Source of the DNA: Euonymus europaeus
Lineage: Eukaryota > Streptophyta > Magnoliopsida > Celastrales > Celastraceae
DNA length: 64,000 bases
Reading direction: 5' to 3'
Assembly: GCA_963580455.1 (NCBI GenBank)
Contig: OY756960.1
Span: 9,982,001-10,046,000, forward strand
Shown: positions 11,583 to 25,185 of the stretch, piece by piece
Layout of the letters: every line of letters starts with the position of its first letter
How positions within the stretch are numbered: the first letter of the stretch is position 1
Position numbers and translations under genes: made by a program
Notes under the pieces: generated by a model
Told to the model about the DNA's origin: nothing
Databases searched by the model: none
The model's input: the letters and a program-made list of their open reading frames with translations, nothing else

Positions 11583-14500
11583 GCTCGGTGTACACATTTT
11601 ATTGTTCTTTTATGTCAAATTTTACGAGTATAACTTCCTAGATTATTTCGATTCCAAAACACCAACTTTCTATGACAAATGGACAAAAACCGTTAAAGCT
11701 CCACCATAGATAGAGTTGAGCAACTTCGGACCATCAATGTTGCTCGGTGTACACTTTTTATTGTTCTTCTATTTCAAATTTTACGTGTATAACTTCCTAG
11801 ATTTTTTCGTTTCCAAGACACCAACTTTCTATGCCAAATGGACAAAAACCGTTAAAAGCTCCTCCATAGATAGAGTTGAGCAAATTCGGACCATGAAAGT
11901 TGCTCGGTGTCCACTTTTTATTGTTCTTCTATGTCAAATTTTACAAGTATAAGCTTCGTAGATTATTTCGATGCCAAAACACAACATATCTATGCCAAAC
12001 GGACAAAAACCGTTAAAGCTCCTCTATAGATAGAGTTGAGCAACTTCGGACCATGAAAGTTGCTCATTGTACATTTTTTATTGTTCTTCTATGTCAAATT
12101 TTACTAGTATAACTTCCTAGATTATTTCGATTCCCTAACAACAACTTTCTATGAAGAATGGACAAAAACCGTTAATGCTCCACCATCGAGAGAGTTGAGA
12201 AACTTCGGACCATCAAAGTTGCTCGGTGTACACTTTTTATTATTCTTCTATGTCAAATTTTACGTGTATAAGCTTCCTAGATTACTTCGATGCCAAAACA
12301 CCACATATCCATGATAAATGGACAAAAACCGTTAAAAGCTCCTCAAGAGATAGAGTTGAGCAAATTCGGACCATGAAAGTTGCTCGGTGTACACTTTTTA
12401 TTGTTCTTCTATGTCAAATTTTACGAGTATAAGCTTCCTAGATTATCTCGATGCCAAAAAACCACCATTCTTCGACAAATGGACAAAAACCGATAAAAGC
12501 TCCACCATAAAGAGAGTTGAGCAACTTCGAACCATCAAAGTTGCTCGGTGTACACATTTTATTGTTATTTTATGTCAAATTTTACGAGTATAACTTCCTA
12601 GATTATTTCGATGCCAAAACACCAACATTCTACGCCAAATGGACAAAAACCGTTAAAAGCTCCACCATAAAGAGAGTTGAGCAACTTCGAACCATCAAAG
12701 TTGCTCGGTGTACACATTTTATTGTTATTTTATGTCAAATTTTACGAGTATAACTTCCTAAATTATTTCGATGCCAAAAAACCAACTTTCTTTGACAAAT
12801 GGAGAGAAACCGTTAAAAGCTCCACCATAGATAGAGTTGAGCAACTTCGGACCATCAAAGTTGCTCGGTGTACACATTTTATTGTTATTTTATGTCAAAT
12901 TTTACGAGTATAACTTCCTAGATTATTTCGATGCCAAAACACCAACATTCTACGCCAAATGGACAAAAACCGTTAAAAGCTTCTCCATAGATAGAGTTGA
13001 GCAACTTCGGACCATCAAAGTTGCTCGGTGTACACTTTTTATTGTTCTTCTATGTCAAATTTTACGTGTATAAGCTTCCTAGATTAGTTCGATGCCAAAA
13101 CACCTCATATTTTTGCCAAATGGACAAAAACCGTTAAAAGCTCCTCCATAGATAGAGTTGAGTAAATTCGGACCATGAAAGTTGCTCGGTGTACACTTTT
13201 TATTGTTCTTTTATGTCAAATTTTACGAGCATAACTTCCTAGATTATTTCGATTCCAAAACACCAACTTTCTATGACAAATGGACAAAAACCGTTAAAGC
13301 TCCTCCATAGATAGAGTTGAGCAACTTCGAACCATCAATCTTGCTCGTTGTACACTTTTTATTGTTCTTCTATGTCAAATTTTCGAGTATAAGCTTCGTA
13401 GATTCTTTCGATGTCAAAACACTACATATCTATGCCAAAACGGACAAAAACCGCTAAAAGCTCCTCCATAGATAGAGTTGAGCAACTTCGGACCATCAAA
13501 GTTGCTCGGTATACACATTTTATTGTTCTTTTATGTCAAATTTTACGAGTATAACTTCCTAGATTATTTCGATTCCAAAACACCAACTTTCTAAGACAAA
13601 TGGACAAAAACTGTTAAAGCTCCACCATAGATAGAGTTGAGCAACTTCGGACCATCAATGTTGCTCGGTGTACACTTTGTATGGTTCTTCTATGTCAAAT
13701 TTTACGTGTATAACTTCCTAGATTTTTTCGATTCCAAAACACCAACTTTCTATGCCAAATGGACAAAAACCGTTAAAAGCTCCTCCATAGATAGAGTTGA
13801 GCAAATTCGGACCATGAAAGTTGCTCGGTGTCCACTTTTTATTGTTCTTCTATGTCAAATTTTACGAGTATAAGCTTCGTAGATTATTTCGATGCCAAAA
13901 CACAACATATCTATGCCAAACGGACAAAAACCGTTAAAAGCTCCTCTATAGATAGAGTTGAGCAACTTCGGACCATGAAAGTTGCTCAGTGTACATTTTT
14001 TATTGTTCTTCTATGTCAAATTTTACTAGTATAACTTCCTATATTATTTCGATTCCCTAACACCAACTTTCTATGACAAATGGACAAAAACCGTTAAAGC
14101 TCCACCATCGAGAGAGTTGAGCAACTTCGGACCATCAAAGTTGCTCGGTGTAAACTTTTTATTTTTCATCTATGTCAAATTTTACGTGTATAAGCTTCGT
14201 TGATTATTTCGATGACAAAACACTTCATATCTATGCCAAACGGACAAAAACCGTTAAAAGCTCCTCCATAGATAGAGTTGGGCAACTTCGGACCATGAAA
14301 GTTGCTCCGTGTACACTTTTTATTGTTCTTCTATGTCAAATTTTACGTGTATAAGATTCCTAGATTACTTCGATGCCAAAACACTACATATCTATGCCAA
14401 ACGGACAAAAACCGTTAAAAGCTCCTCCATAGATAGAGTTGAGCAACTTCGGACCATGAAAGTTGCTCATTGTACACTTTTTATTGTTCTTCTATGTCAA

Positions 14501-17303
14501 ATTTTACGAGTATAAGCTTCGTTGATTATTTCAATGCCAAAACACTACATATCTATGCAAAACGGACAAAAACCGTTAAAAGCTCCTCCATAGATATAGT
14601 TGAGCAACTTCGGACCATGAACGTTGCTCCGTGTACACTTTTTATTGTTCTTCTATGTCAAATTTTACGTGTATAAGATTCCTAGATTACTTCGATGCCA
14701 AAACACTACATATCTATGCCAAAACGGACAAAAACCGTTAAAAGCTCCTCCATAGATAGAGTTGAGCAACTTCGGACCATCAAAGTTGCTCGGTATACAC
14801 ATTTTATTGTTCTTTTATGTCAAATTTTACGAGTATAACTTCCTAGATTATTTCGATTCCAAAACACCAACTTTCTATGACAAATGGACAAAAACCGTTA
14901 AAGCTCCACCATAGATAGAGTTGAGCAACTTCGGACCATCAATGTTGCTCGGTGTACACTTTTTATTGTTCTTCTATGTCAAATTTTACGTGTATAACTT
15001 CCTAGATTTTTTCGATTCCAAAACAACAACTTTCTATGACAAATGGACAAAAACCGTTATAGCTCCACCATAGATAGAGTTGAGCAACTTCGGACAATCA
15101 ATGTTGCTCGGTGTACACTTTTTATTGTTCTTCTATGTCAAATTTTACGTGTATAACTTCCTAGATTTTTTCGATTCCAAAACACCAACTTTCTATGCCA
15201 AATGGACAAAAGCCGTTAAAAGCTCCTCCATAGATAGAATTGAGCAAATTCGGACCATGAAAGTTGCTCGGTGTCCACTTTTTATTGTTCTTCTATGTCA
15301 AATTTTACGAGTATAAGCTTCGTAGATTATTTCGATGCCAAAACACAACATATCTATGCCAAACGGACAAAAACCGTTAAAAGCTCCTCTATAGATAGAG
15401 TTGAGCAACTTCGGACCATGAAAGTTGCTCAGTGTACATTTTTTATTGTTCTTCTATGTCAAATTTTACAAGTATAACTTCCTAGATTATTTCGATTCCC
15501 TAACACCAACTTTCTATGACAAATGGACAAAAACCGTTAAAGCTCCACCATCGAGAGAGTTGAGCAACTTCGGACCATCAAAGTTGCTCGGTGTACACTT
15601 TTTATTGTTCTTCTATGTCAAATTTTACGTGTATAAGCTTCCTAGATTACTTCGATGCCAAAACACCACATATCCATGCTAAATGGACGAAAACCGTTAA
15701 AACCTCCTCTATAGATAGAGTTGAGCAACTTCGGACCATGAAAGTTGCTCGGTGTCCACTTTTTATTGTTCTTCTATGTCAAATTTTACGAGTATAAGCT
15801 TCGTAGATTATTTCGATGCCAAAACACAACATATCTATGCCAAACGGACAAAAACCGTTTAAAGCTCCTCTATAGATAGAGTTGAGCAACTTCGGACCAT
15901 GAAAGTTGCTCAGTGTACATTTTTTATTGTTCTTCTATGTCAAATTTTACTAGTATAACTTCCTAGATTATTTCGATGCCAAAACACTACATATCTATGC
16001 AAAACGGACAAAAACCGTTAAAAGCTCCTCCATAGATAGAGTTGAGCAACTTCGGACCATGAAAGTTGCTTCGTGTACACTTTTTATTGTTCTTCTATGT
16101 CAAATTTTACGTGTATAAGATTCTTAGATTACTTCGATGCCAAAACACTACATATCTATGCCAAAACGGACAAAAACCGTTAAAAGCTCCTCTATAGATA
16201 GAGTTGAGCAAATTCGGACCATGAAAGTTGCTCGGTGTACACTTTTTATTGTTCTTCTATGTCAAATTTTATGAGTATAAGCTTCGTTGATTATTTCGAT
16301 GCCAAAACACTTCATATCTATGCCAAACGGACAAAAACCGTTAAAAGCTCCTCCATAGATAGAGTTGAGCAACTTCGGACCATGAAAGTTGCTCCGTGTA
16401 CACTTTTTATTGTTCTTCTATGTCAAATTTTACGTGTATAAGATTCCTAGATTACTTCGATGCCAAAACACTACATATCTATGCCAAACGGACAAAAACC
16501 GATAAAAGCTCCTCCATAGATAGAGTTGAGCAACTTCGGACCATGAAAGTTGCTCATTGTACCTTTTTTATTGTTCTTCTATGTCAAATTTTACGAGTAT
16601 AAGCTTCGTTGATTATTTCGATGCCAAAACACTACATATCTATGCAAAACGGACAAAAACCGTTAAAAGCTCCTCCATAGATAGAGTTGAGCAACTTCGG
16701 ACCATGAAAGTTGCTTCGTGTACACTTTTTATTGTTCTTCTATGTCAAATTTTACGTGTATAAGATTCTTAGATTACTTCGATGCCAAAACACTACATAT
16801 CTATGCCAAAACGGACAAAAACCGTTAAAAGCTCCTCCATAGATAGAGTTGAGCAACTTCGGACCATCAAAGTTGCTCGGTATACACATTTTATTGTTCT
16901 TTTATGTCAAATTTTAGGAGTATAACTTCCTAGATTATTTCGATTCCAAAACACCAACTTTCTATGACAAATGGACAAAAACCGTTAAAGCTCCACCATA
17001 GATAGAGTTGAGCAACTTCGGACCATCAATGTTGCTCGGTGTACACTTTTTATTGTTCTTCTATTTCAAATTTTACGTGTATAACTTCCTAGATTTTTTC
17101 GATTCCAAAACACCAACTTTCTATGCCAAATGGACAAAAACCGTTAAAAGCTCCTCCATAGATAGAGTTGAGCAAATTCGGAGCATGAAAGTTGCTCGGT
17201 GTCCACTTTTTATTGTTCTTCTATGTCAAATTTTACGAGTATAAGCTTCGTAGATTATTTCGATGCCAAAACACAACATATCTATGCCAAACGGACAAAA
17301 ACC
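11583..17303. repeat. Large segmental duplication inside the satellite, copy 2
   Basis: This is the partner of 4850-10570 in the same orientation, offset 6733 bp. Marker variants occur in the same order and register throughout. Small differences include ATGAAGAATGG at about 12151 versus ATGACGAATGG at about 5420, and CGATTCCAAAACACC at about 17100 where copy 1 has CGTTTCCAAGACACC. The match stops near 17.30 kb, where the next monomers differ. Confidence 0.88.
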
Positions 17304-18054
17304 GTTAAAAGCTCCTCCATAGATAGAGTTGAGCAACTTCGGACCATGAAAGTTGCTCATTGTACACTTTTTATTCTTCTTCTATGTCAAATTTTACGAG
17401 TATAAGCTTCGTTGATTATTTCGATGCCAAAACACTAAATATCTATGCAAAACGGACAAAAACCGTTAAAAGCTCCTCCATAGATAGAGTTGAGCAACTT
17501 CGGACCATGAAAGTTGCTCCGTGTACACTTTTTATTGTTCTTCTATGTCAAATTTTACGAGTATAAGCTTCCTAGATTATTTCGATGCCAAAACACCAAC
17601 TTTCTATGCCAAATGGAGAAAAACCGTTAAAAGCTCCTCGATAGATAGAGTTGAGCAACTTCAGACCATCAAAGTTGCTCGGTGTACACTTTTGATTGTT
17701 CTTCTATGTCAAATTTTACGTGTATAAACTTCCTAGATTACTTCGATGCCAAAACACCACATATCTATGCCAGATGGACAAAAACCGTTAAAGCTCCTCC
17801 ATAGATAGAGTTGAGCAAATTCGGACCATGAAAGTTGCTCGGTGTACACTTTTTATTGTTCTTCTATGTCAAATTTTACGAGTATAACTTCCTAGATTAT
17901 TTCGATTCCAAAACACCAACTTTCTGTACCAAATGGACAAAAACCGTTAAAAGCTCCTCCATAGATAGAGTTGAGCAACTTCGGACCATCAAAGTTGCTC
18001 GGTGTACACTTTTTATTGTTCTTCTATGTCAAATTTTACGAGTATAAGCTTCCT
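17304..18054. repeat. Satellite segment related to about 29.7-30.2 kb
   Basis: These monomers carry GCTCCTCGATAG and ACACTTTTGATTG, followed by a GAGCAAATT/CATGA monomer and a GAGCAACTT/CATCA monomer. The same series appears near 29.75-30.22 kb, about 12176 bp (76 monomers) away. From here to about 19 kb the array has a clear 320/321-bp dimer step (for example 17835, 18156, 18476 and 18797). Confidence 0.7.
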
Positions 18055-21000
18055 AGATTAGTTCGATGCCAAAACACCACATATCTATGCCAAATGGACA
18101 AAAACCGTTAAAAGCTCCTCCATAGATAGAGTTGAGTAAAGTCGGTCCATGAAAGTTGCTCGGTGTACAAATTTTATTGTTCTTCTCTGTCAAATTTTAC
18201 GAGTATAACTTCCTAGATTATTTCGATGCCAAAACACCAACTTTCTATGCCAAATGGACAAAAACCGTTAAAAGCTCCTCCATAGATAGAGTTGAGCTAC
18301 TTCGGACCATCAAAGTTGCTCGGTGTACACTTTTTATTGTTCTTTTACGTCAAATTTTACGAGTATAAATTCCTAGATTATTTCGATGCCAAAACACCAA
18401 CTTTCTATGCCAAATGGACAAAAACCGTTAAAAGCTCCTCCATAGATAGAGTTGAGTAAATTCGGACCATGAAAGTTGCTCGGTGTACATTTTTTATTGT
18501 TCTTCTATGTCAAATTTTACGAGTATAACTTCCTAGATTATTTCGATGCCAAAACTCCAACTTTCTATGCCAAATGGACAAAAACCGTTAAAAGCTCCTC
18601 CATAGATAGAGTTGAGCAACTTCGGACCATCAAAGTTGCTCGGTGTACACTTTTGATTGTTCTTCTATGTCAAATTTTACGTGTATAAGCTTCCTAGATT
18701 AGTTCGATGCCAAAACACCTCATATCTATGCCAAATGGACAAAAACCGTTAAAAGCTCCTCCATAGATAGAGTTGAGTAAATTCGGACCATGAAAGTTGC
18801 TCGGTGTACACTTTTTATTGTTCTTTTATGTCAAATTTTACGAGCATAACTTCCTAGATTATTTCGATTCCAAAACACCAATTCTCTATGCCAAATGGAC
18901 AAAAACCGTTAAAAGCTCCTCCATAGATAGAGTTGAGATACTTCGGACCATCAAAGTTGCTCGGTGTACACATTTTATTGTTCTTTTATGTCAAATTTTA
19001 CGAGTATAAATTCCTAGATTATTTCGATGCCAAAACACCAACTTTCTATGCCAAATGGACAAAAACCGTTAAAAGCTCCTCCATAGATAGAGTTGAGTAA
19101 ATTCGGACCATAAAAGTTGCTCGGTGTACACTTTTTATTGTTCTTCTATGTCAAATTTTACGAGTATAAGCTTCCTAGATTAGTTCGATGCCAAAACACC
19201 ACATATCTATGCCAAATGGACAAAAACCGTCAAAAGCTCCTCCATAGATAGAGTTGAGTAAAGTCGGACCATGAAAGTTGCTCGATGTACACATTTTATT
19301 GTTCTTCTATGTCAAATTTTACGAGTATAAATTCCTAGATTATTTCGATGCCAAAACACCAACTTTCTATGCCAAATGGACAAAAACCGTTAAAAGCTCC
19401 TCCATAGATAGAGTTGAGTAAATTCGGACCATAAAAGTTGCTCGGTGTACACTTTTTATTGTTCTTCTATGTCAAATTTTACGAGTATAACTTCCTAGAT
19501 TATTTCGATTCCCTAACGCCAACTTTCTATGTCAAATGGACAAAAACCGTTAAAGCTCCACCATAGATAGAGTTGAGCAACTTCGGACCATAAAAGTTGC
19601 TCGGTGTACACTTTTTATTGTTCTTCTATGTCAAATTTTACGAGTATAAGCTTCCTAGATTATCTCGATGCCAAAAAATCACCTTTCTTCGACAAATTGA
19701 CAAAAACCGATAAAAGCTCCACCATAAATAGAGTTGAGCAACTTCGGACCATCAATGTTGCTCGGTGTACACATTTTATTGTTTTTCTATGTCAAATTTT
19801 ATAGTATAAGCTTCCTAGATTATTTCGATGCCAAAAAACCAACTTTCTTTGACAAATGGAGAAAAACCGTTAAAAGCTCCACCATAGATAGAGTTGAGCA
19901 ACTTCGGACCATCAAAGTTGCTCGGTGTACAAATTTTATTGTTATTTTATGTCAAATTTTACGAGTATAACTTCCTAGATTATTTCGATGCCAAAACTCC
20001 AACTTTCTATGCCAAATGGACAAAAACCGTTAAAAGCTCCTCCATAGATAGAGTTGAGCAACTTCGGACCATCAAAGTTGCTCGGTGTACACTTTTGATT
20101 GTTCTTCTATGTCAAATTTTACGTGTATAAGCTTCCTATATTAGTTCGTTGCCAAAACACCTCATATCTATGCCAAATGGACAAAAACGGTTAAAAGCTC
20201 CTCCATAGATAGAGTTGAGTAAATTCGGACCATGAAAGTTGCTCGGTGTACACTTTTTATTGTTCTTTTATGTCAAATTTTACGAGCATAACTTCCTAGA
20301 TTATTTCGATTCCAAAACACCAACTTTCTATGCCAAATGGACAAAAACCGTTAAAAGCTCCTCCATAGATAGAGTTGAGCAACTTCGGACCGTCAAAGTT
20401 GCTCGGTGTACACTTTTTGTTGTTCTTCTATGTCAAATTTTACGAGTATAAGCTTCCTAGATTAGTTCGATGCCAAAACACCACATATCTATGCCAAATG
20501 GACAAAAACCGTCAAAAGCTCCTCCATAGATAGAGTTGAGTAAAGTCGGACCATGAAAGTTGCTCGATGTACACATTTTATTGTTCTTCTATGTCAAATT
20601 TTACGAGTATAAATTCCTAGATTATTTCGATGCCAAAACACCAACTTTCTATGCCAAATGGACAAAAACCGTTAAAAGCTCCTCCATAGATAGAGTTGAG
20701 TAAATTCGGACCATAAAAGTTGCTCGGTGTACACTTTTTATTGTTCTTCTATGTCAAATTTTACGAGTATAACTTCCTAGATTATTTCGATTCCCTAACG
20801 CCAACTTTCTATGTCAAATGGACAAAAACCGTTAAAGCTCCACCATAGATAGAGTTGAGCAACTTCGGACCATAAAAGTTGCTCGGTGTACACTTTTTAT
20901 TGTTCTTCTATGTCAAATTTTACGAGTATAAGCTTCCTAGATTATCTCGATGCCAAAAAATCACCTTTCTTCGACAAATTGACAAAAACCGATAAAAGCT

Positions 21001-24000
21001 CCACCATAAATAGAGTTGAGCAACTTCGGACCATCAATGTTGCTCGGTGTACACATTTTATTGTTTTTCTATGTCAAATTTTATAGTATAAGCTTCCTAG
21101 ATTAGTTCGATGCCAAAACACCACATATCTATGCCAAATGGACAAAAACCGTTAAAAGCTCCTCCATAGATAGAGTTGAGTAAAGTCGGTCCATGAAAGT
21201 TGCTCGGTGTACAAATTTTATTGTTCTTCTCTGTCAAATTTTACGAGTATAACTTCCTAGATTATTTCGATGCCAAAACACCAACTTTCTATGCCAAATG
21301 GACAAAAACCGTTAAAAGCTCCTCCATAGATAGAGTTGAGCTACTTCGGACCATCAAAGTTGCTCGGTGTACACTTTTTATTGTTCTTTTACGTCAAATT
21401 TTACGAGTATAAATTCCTAGATTATTTCGATGCCAAAACACCAACTTTCTATGCCAAATGGACAAAAACCGTTAAAAGCTCCTCCATAGATAGAGTTGAG
21501 TAAATTCGGACCATGAAAGTTGCTCGGTGTACATTTTTTATTGTTCTTCTATGTCAAATTTTACGAGTATAACTTCCTAGATTATTTCGATGCCAAAACT
21601 CCAACTTTCTATGCCAAATGGACAAAAACCGTTAAAAGCTCCTCCATAGATAGAGTTGAGCAACTTCGGACCATCAAAGTTGCTCGGTGTACACTTTTGA
21701 TTGTTCTTCTATGTCAAATTTTACGTGTATAAGCTTCCTAGATTAGTTCGATGCCAAAACACCTCATATCTATGCCAAATGGACAAAAACCGTTAAAAGC
21801 TCCTCCATAGATAGAGTTGAGTAAATTCGGACCATGAAAGTTGCTCGGTGTACACTTTTTATTGTTCTTTTATGTCAAATTTTACGAGCATAACTTCCTA
21901 GATTATTTCGATTCCAAAACACCAATTCTCTATGCCAAATGGACAAAAACCGTTAAAAGCTCCTCCATAGATAGAGTTGAGATACTTCGGACCATCAAAG
22001 TTGCTCGGTGTACACATTTTATTGTTCTTTTATGTCAAATTTTACGAGTATAAATTCCTAGATTATTTCGATGCCAAAACACCAACTTTCTATGCCAAAT
22101 GGACAAAAACCGTTAAAAGCTCCTCCATAGATAGAGTTGAGTAAATTCGGACCATAAAAGTTGCTCGGTGTACACTTTTTATTGTTCTTCTATGTCAAAT
22201 TTTACGAGTATAAGCTTCCTAGATTAGTTCGATGCCAAAACACCACATATCTATGCCAAATGGACAAAAACCGTCAAAAGCTCCTCCATAGATAGAGTTG
22301 AGTAAAGTCGGACCATGAAAGTTGCTCGATGTACACATTTTATTGTTCTTCTATGTCAAATTTTACGAGTATAAATTCCTAGATTATTTCGATGCCAAAA
22401 CACCAACTTTCTATGCCAAATGGACAAAAACCGTTAAAAGCTCCTCCATAGATAGAGTTGAGTAAATTCGGACCATAAAAGTTGCTCGGTGTACACTTTT
22501 TATTGTTCTTCTATGTCAAATTTTACGAGTATAACTTCCTAGATTATTTCGATTCCCTAACGCCAACTTTCTATGTGAAATGGACAAAAACCGTTAAAGC
22601 TCCACCATAGATAGAGTTGAGCAACTTCGGACCATAAAAGTTGCTCGGTGTACACTTTTTATTGTTCTTCTATGTCAAATTTTACGAGTATAAGCTTCCT
22701 AGATTATCTCGATGCCAAAAAATCACCTTTCTTCGACAAATTGACAAAAACCGATAAAAGCTCCACCATAAATAGAGTTGAGCAACTTCGGACCATCAAT
22801 GTTGCTCGGTGTACACATTTTATTGTTTTTCTATGTCAAATTTTATAGTATAAGCTTCCTAGATTATTTCGATGCCAAAAAACCAACTTTCTTTGACAAA
22901 TGGAGAAAAACCGTTAAAAGCTCCACCATAGATAGAGTTGAGCAACTTCGGACCATCAAAGTTGCTCGGTGTACAAATTTTATTGTTATTTTATGTCAAA
23001 TTTTACGAGTATAACTTCCTAGATTATTTCGATGCCAAAACTCCAACTTTCTATGCCAAATGGACAAAAACCGTTAAAAGCTCCTCCATAGATAGAGTTG
23101 AGCAACTTCGGACCATCAAAGTTGCTCGGTGTACACTTTTGATTGTTCTTCTATGTCAAATTTTACGTGTATAAGCTTCCTATATTAGTTCGTTGCCAAA
23201 ACACCTCATATCTATGCCAAATGGACAAAAACCGTTAAAAGCTCCTCCATAGATAGAGTTGAGTAAATTCGGACCATGAAAGTTGCTCGGTGTACACTTT
23301 TTATTGTTCTTTTATGTCAAATTTTACGAGCATAACTTCCTAGATTATTTCGATTCCAAAACACCAACTTTCTATGCCAAATGGACAAAAACCGTTAAAA
23401 GCTCCTCCATAGATAGAGTTGAGCAACTTCGGACCGTCAAAGTTGCTCGGTGTACACTTTTTGTTGTTCTTCTATGTCAAATTTTACGAGTATAAGCTTC
23501 CTAGATTAGTTCGATGCCAAAACACCACATATCTATGCCAAATGGACAAAAACCGTCAAAAGCTCCTCCATAGATAGAGTTGAGTAAAGTCGGACCATGA
23601 AAGTTGCTCGATGTACACATTTTATTGTTCTTCTATGTCAAATTTTACGAGTATAAATTCCTAGATTATTTCGATGCCAAAACACCAACTTTCTATGCCA
23701 AATGGACAAAAACCGTTAAAAGCTCCTCCATAGATAGAGTTGAGTAAATTCGGACCATAAAAGTTGCTCGGTGTACACTTTTTATTGTTCTTCTATGTCA
23801 AATTTTACGAGTATAACTTCCTAGATTATTTCGATTCCCTAACGCCAACTTTCTATGTCAAATGGACAAAAACCGTTAAAGCTCCACCATAGATAGAGTT
23901 GAGCAACTTCGGACCATAAAAGTTGCTCGGTGTACACTTTTTATTGTTCTTCTATGTCAAATTTTACGAGTATAAGCTTCCTAGATTATCTCGATGCCAA

Positions 24001-24142
24001 AAAATCACCTTTCTTCGACAAATTGACAAAAACCGATAAAAGCTCCACCATAAATAGAGTTGAGCAACTTCGGACCATCAATGTTGCTCGGTGTACACAT
24101 TTTATTGTTTTTCTATGTCAAATTTTATAGTATAAGCTTCCT
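18055..24142. repeat. 3044-bp (19-mer) higher-order repeat, two tandem copies
   Basis: Copy 1 spans about 18055-21098 and copy 2 about 21099-24142. Markers GAGTAAAGTCGGTCC, CTTCTCTGTCAA, TTTTACGTCAAA, CACCAATTCTC and CTATATTAGTTCGTTGCC recur at exactly 3044 bp. I saw only isolated differences, such as AAAAACGGTTAAAAG at about 20187 versus AAAAACCGTTAAAAG at about 23231, and ATGTGAAATGG at about 22573 versus ATGTCAAATGG. Copy 1 ends inside a second, truncated 8-mer unit, so the tandem junction lies within another repeat. Confidence 0.9.
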
Positions 24143-25185
24143 AGATTATTTCGATGCCAAAAAACCAACTTTCTTTGACAAATGGAGAAAAACCGTTAAA
24201 AGCTCCACCATAGATAGAGTTGAGCAACTTCGGACCATCAAAGTTGCTCGGTGTACAAATTTTATTGTTATTTTATGTCAAATTTTACGAGTATAACTTC
24301 CTAGATTATTTCGATGCCAAAACTCCAACTTTCTATGCCAAATGGACAAAAACTGTTAAAAGCTCCTCCATAGATAGAGTTGAGCAACTTCGGACCATCA
24401 AAGTTGCTCGGTGTACACTTTTGATTGTTCTTCTATGTCAAATTTTACGTGTATAAGCTTCCTATATTAGTTCGTTGCCAAAACACCTCATATCTATGCC
24501 AAATGGACAAAAACCGTTAAAAGCTCCTCCATAGATAGAGTTGAGTAAATTCGGACCATGAAAGTTGCTCGGTGTACACTTTTTATTGTTCTTTTATGTC
24601 AAATTTTACGAGCATAACTTCCTAGATTATTTCGATTCCAAAACACCAACTTTCTATGCCAAATGGACAAAAACCGTTAAAAGCTCCTCCATAGATAGAG
24701 TTGAGCAACTTCGGACCGTCAAAGTTGCTCGGTGTACACTTTTTGTTGTTCTTCTATGTCAAATTTTACGAGTATAAGCTTCCTAGATTAGTTCGATGCC
24801 AAAACACCACATATCTATGCCAAATGGACAAAAACCGTCAAAAGCTCCTCCATAGATAGAGTTGAGTAAAGTCGGACCATGAAAGTTGCTCGATGTACAC
24901 ATTTTATTGTTCTTCTATGTCAAATTTTACGAGTATAAATTCCTAGATTATTTCGATGCCAAAACACCAACTTTCTATGCCAAATGGACAAAAACCGTTA
25001 AAAGCTCCTCCATAGATAGAGTTGAGTAAATTCGGACCATAAAAGTTGCTCGGTGTACACTTTTTATTGTTCTTCTATGTCAAATTTTACGAGTATAACT
25101 TCCTAGATTATTTCGATTCCCTAACGCCAACTTTCTATGTCAAATGGACAAAAACCGTTAAAGCTCCACCATAGATAGAGTTGAG
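19131..25185. repeat. 1282-bp (8-mer) units nested in the 19-mer repeat
   Basis: Units start at about 19131, 20413 (truncated at 21098), 22175, 23457 and 24739 (truncated near 25185). Each begins with monomers carrying AAAACCGTCAAAAGC, TTGCTCGATGTAC and TTCCCTAACGCC. It continues through ATTGACAAAAACCGATAAAAG, TTTTATAGTATAAGC and CTCGGTGTACAAATTTTATTG. Adjacent full units (22175-23456 and 23457-24738) look nearly identical. The match breaks at GAGCTACTT near 25186. Confidence 0.85.
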
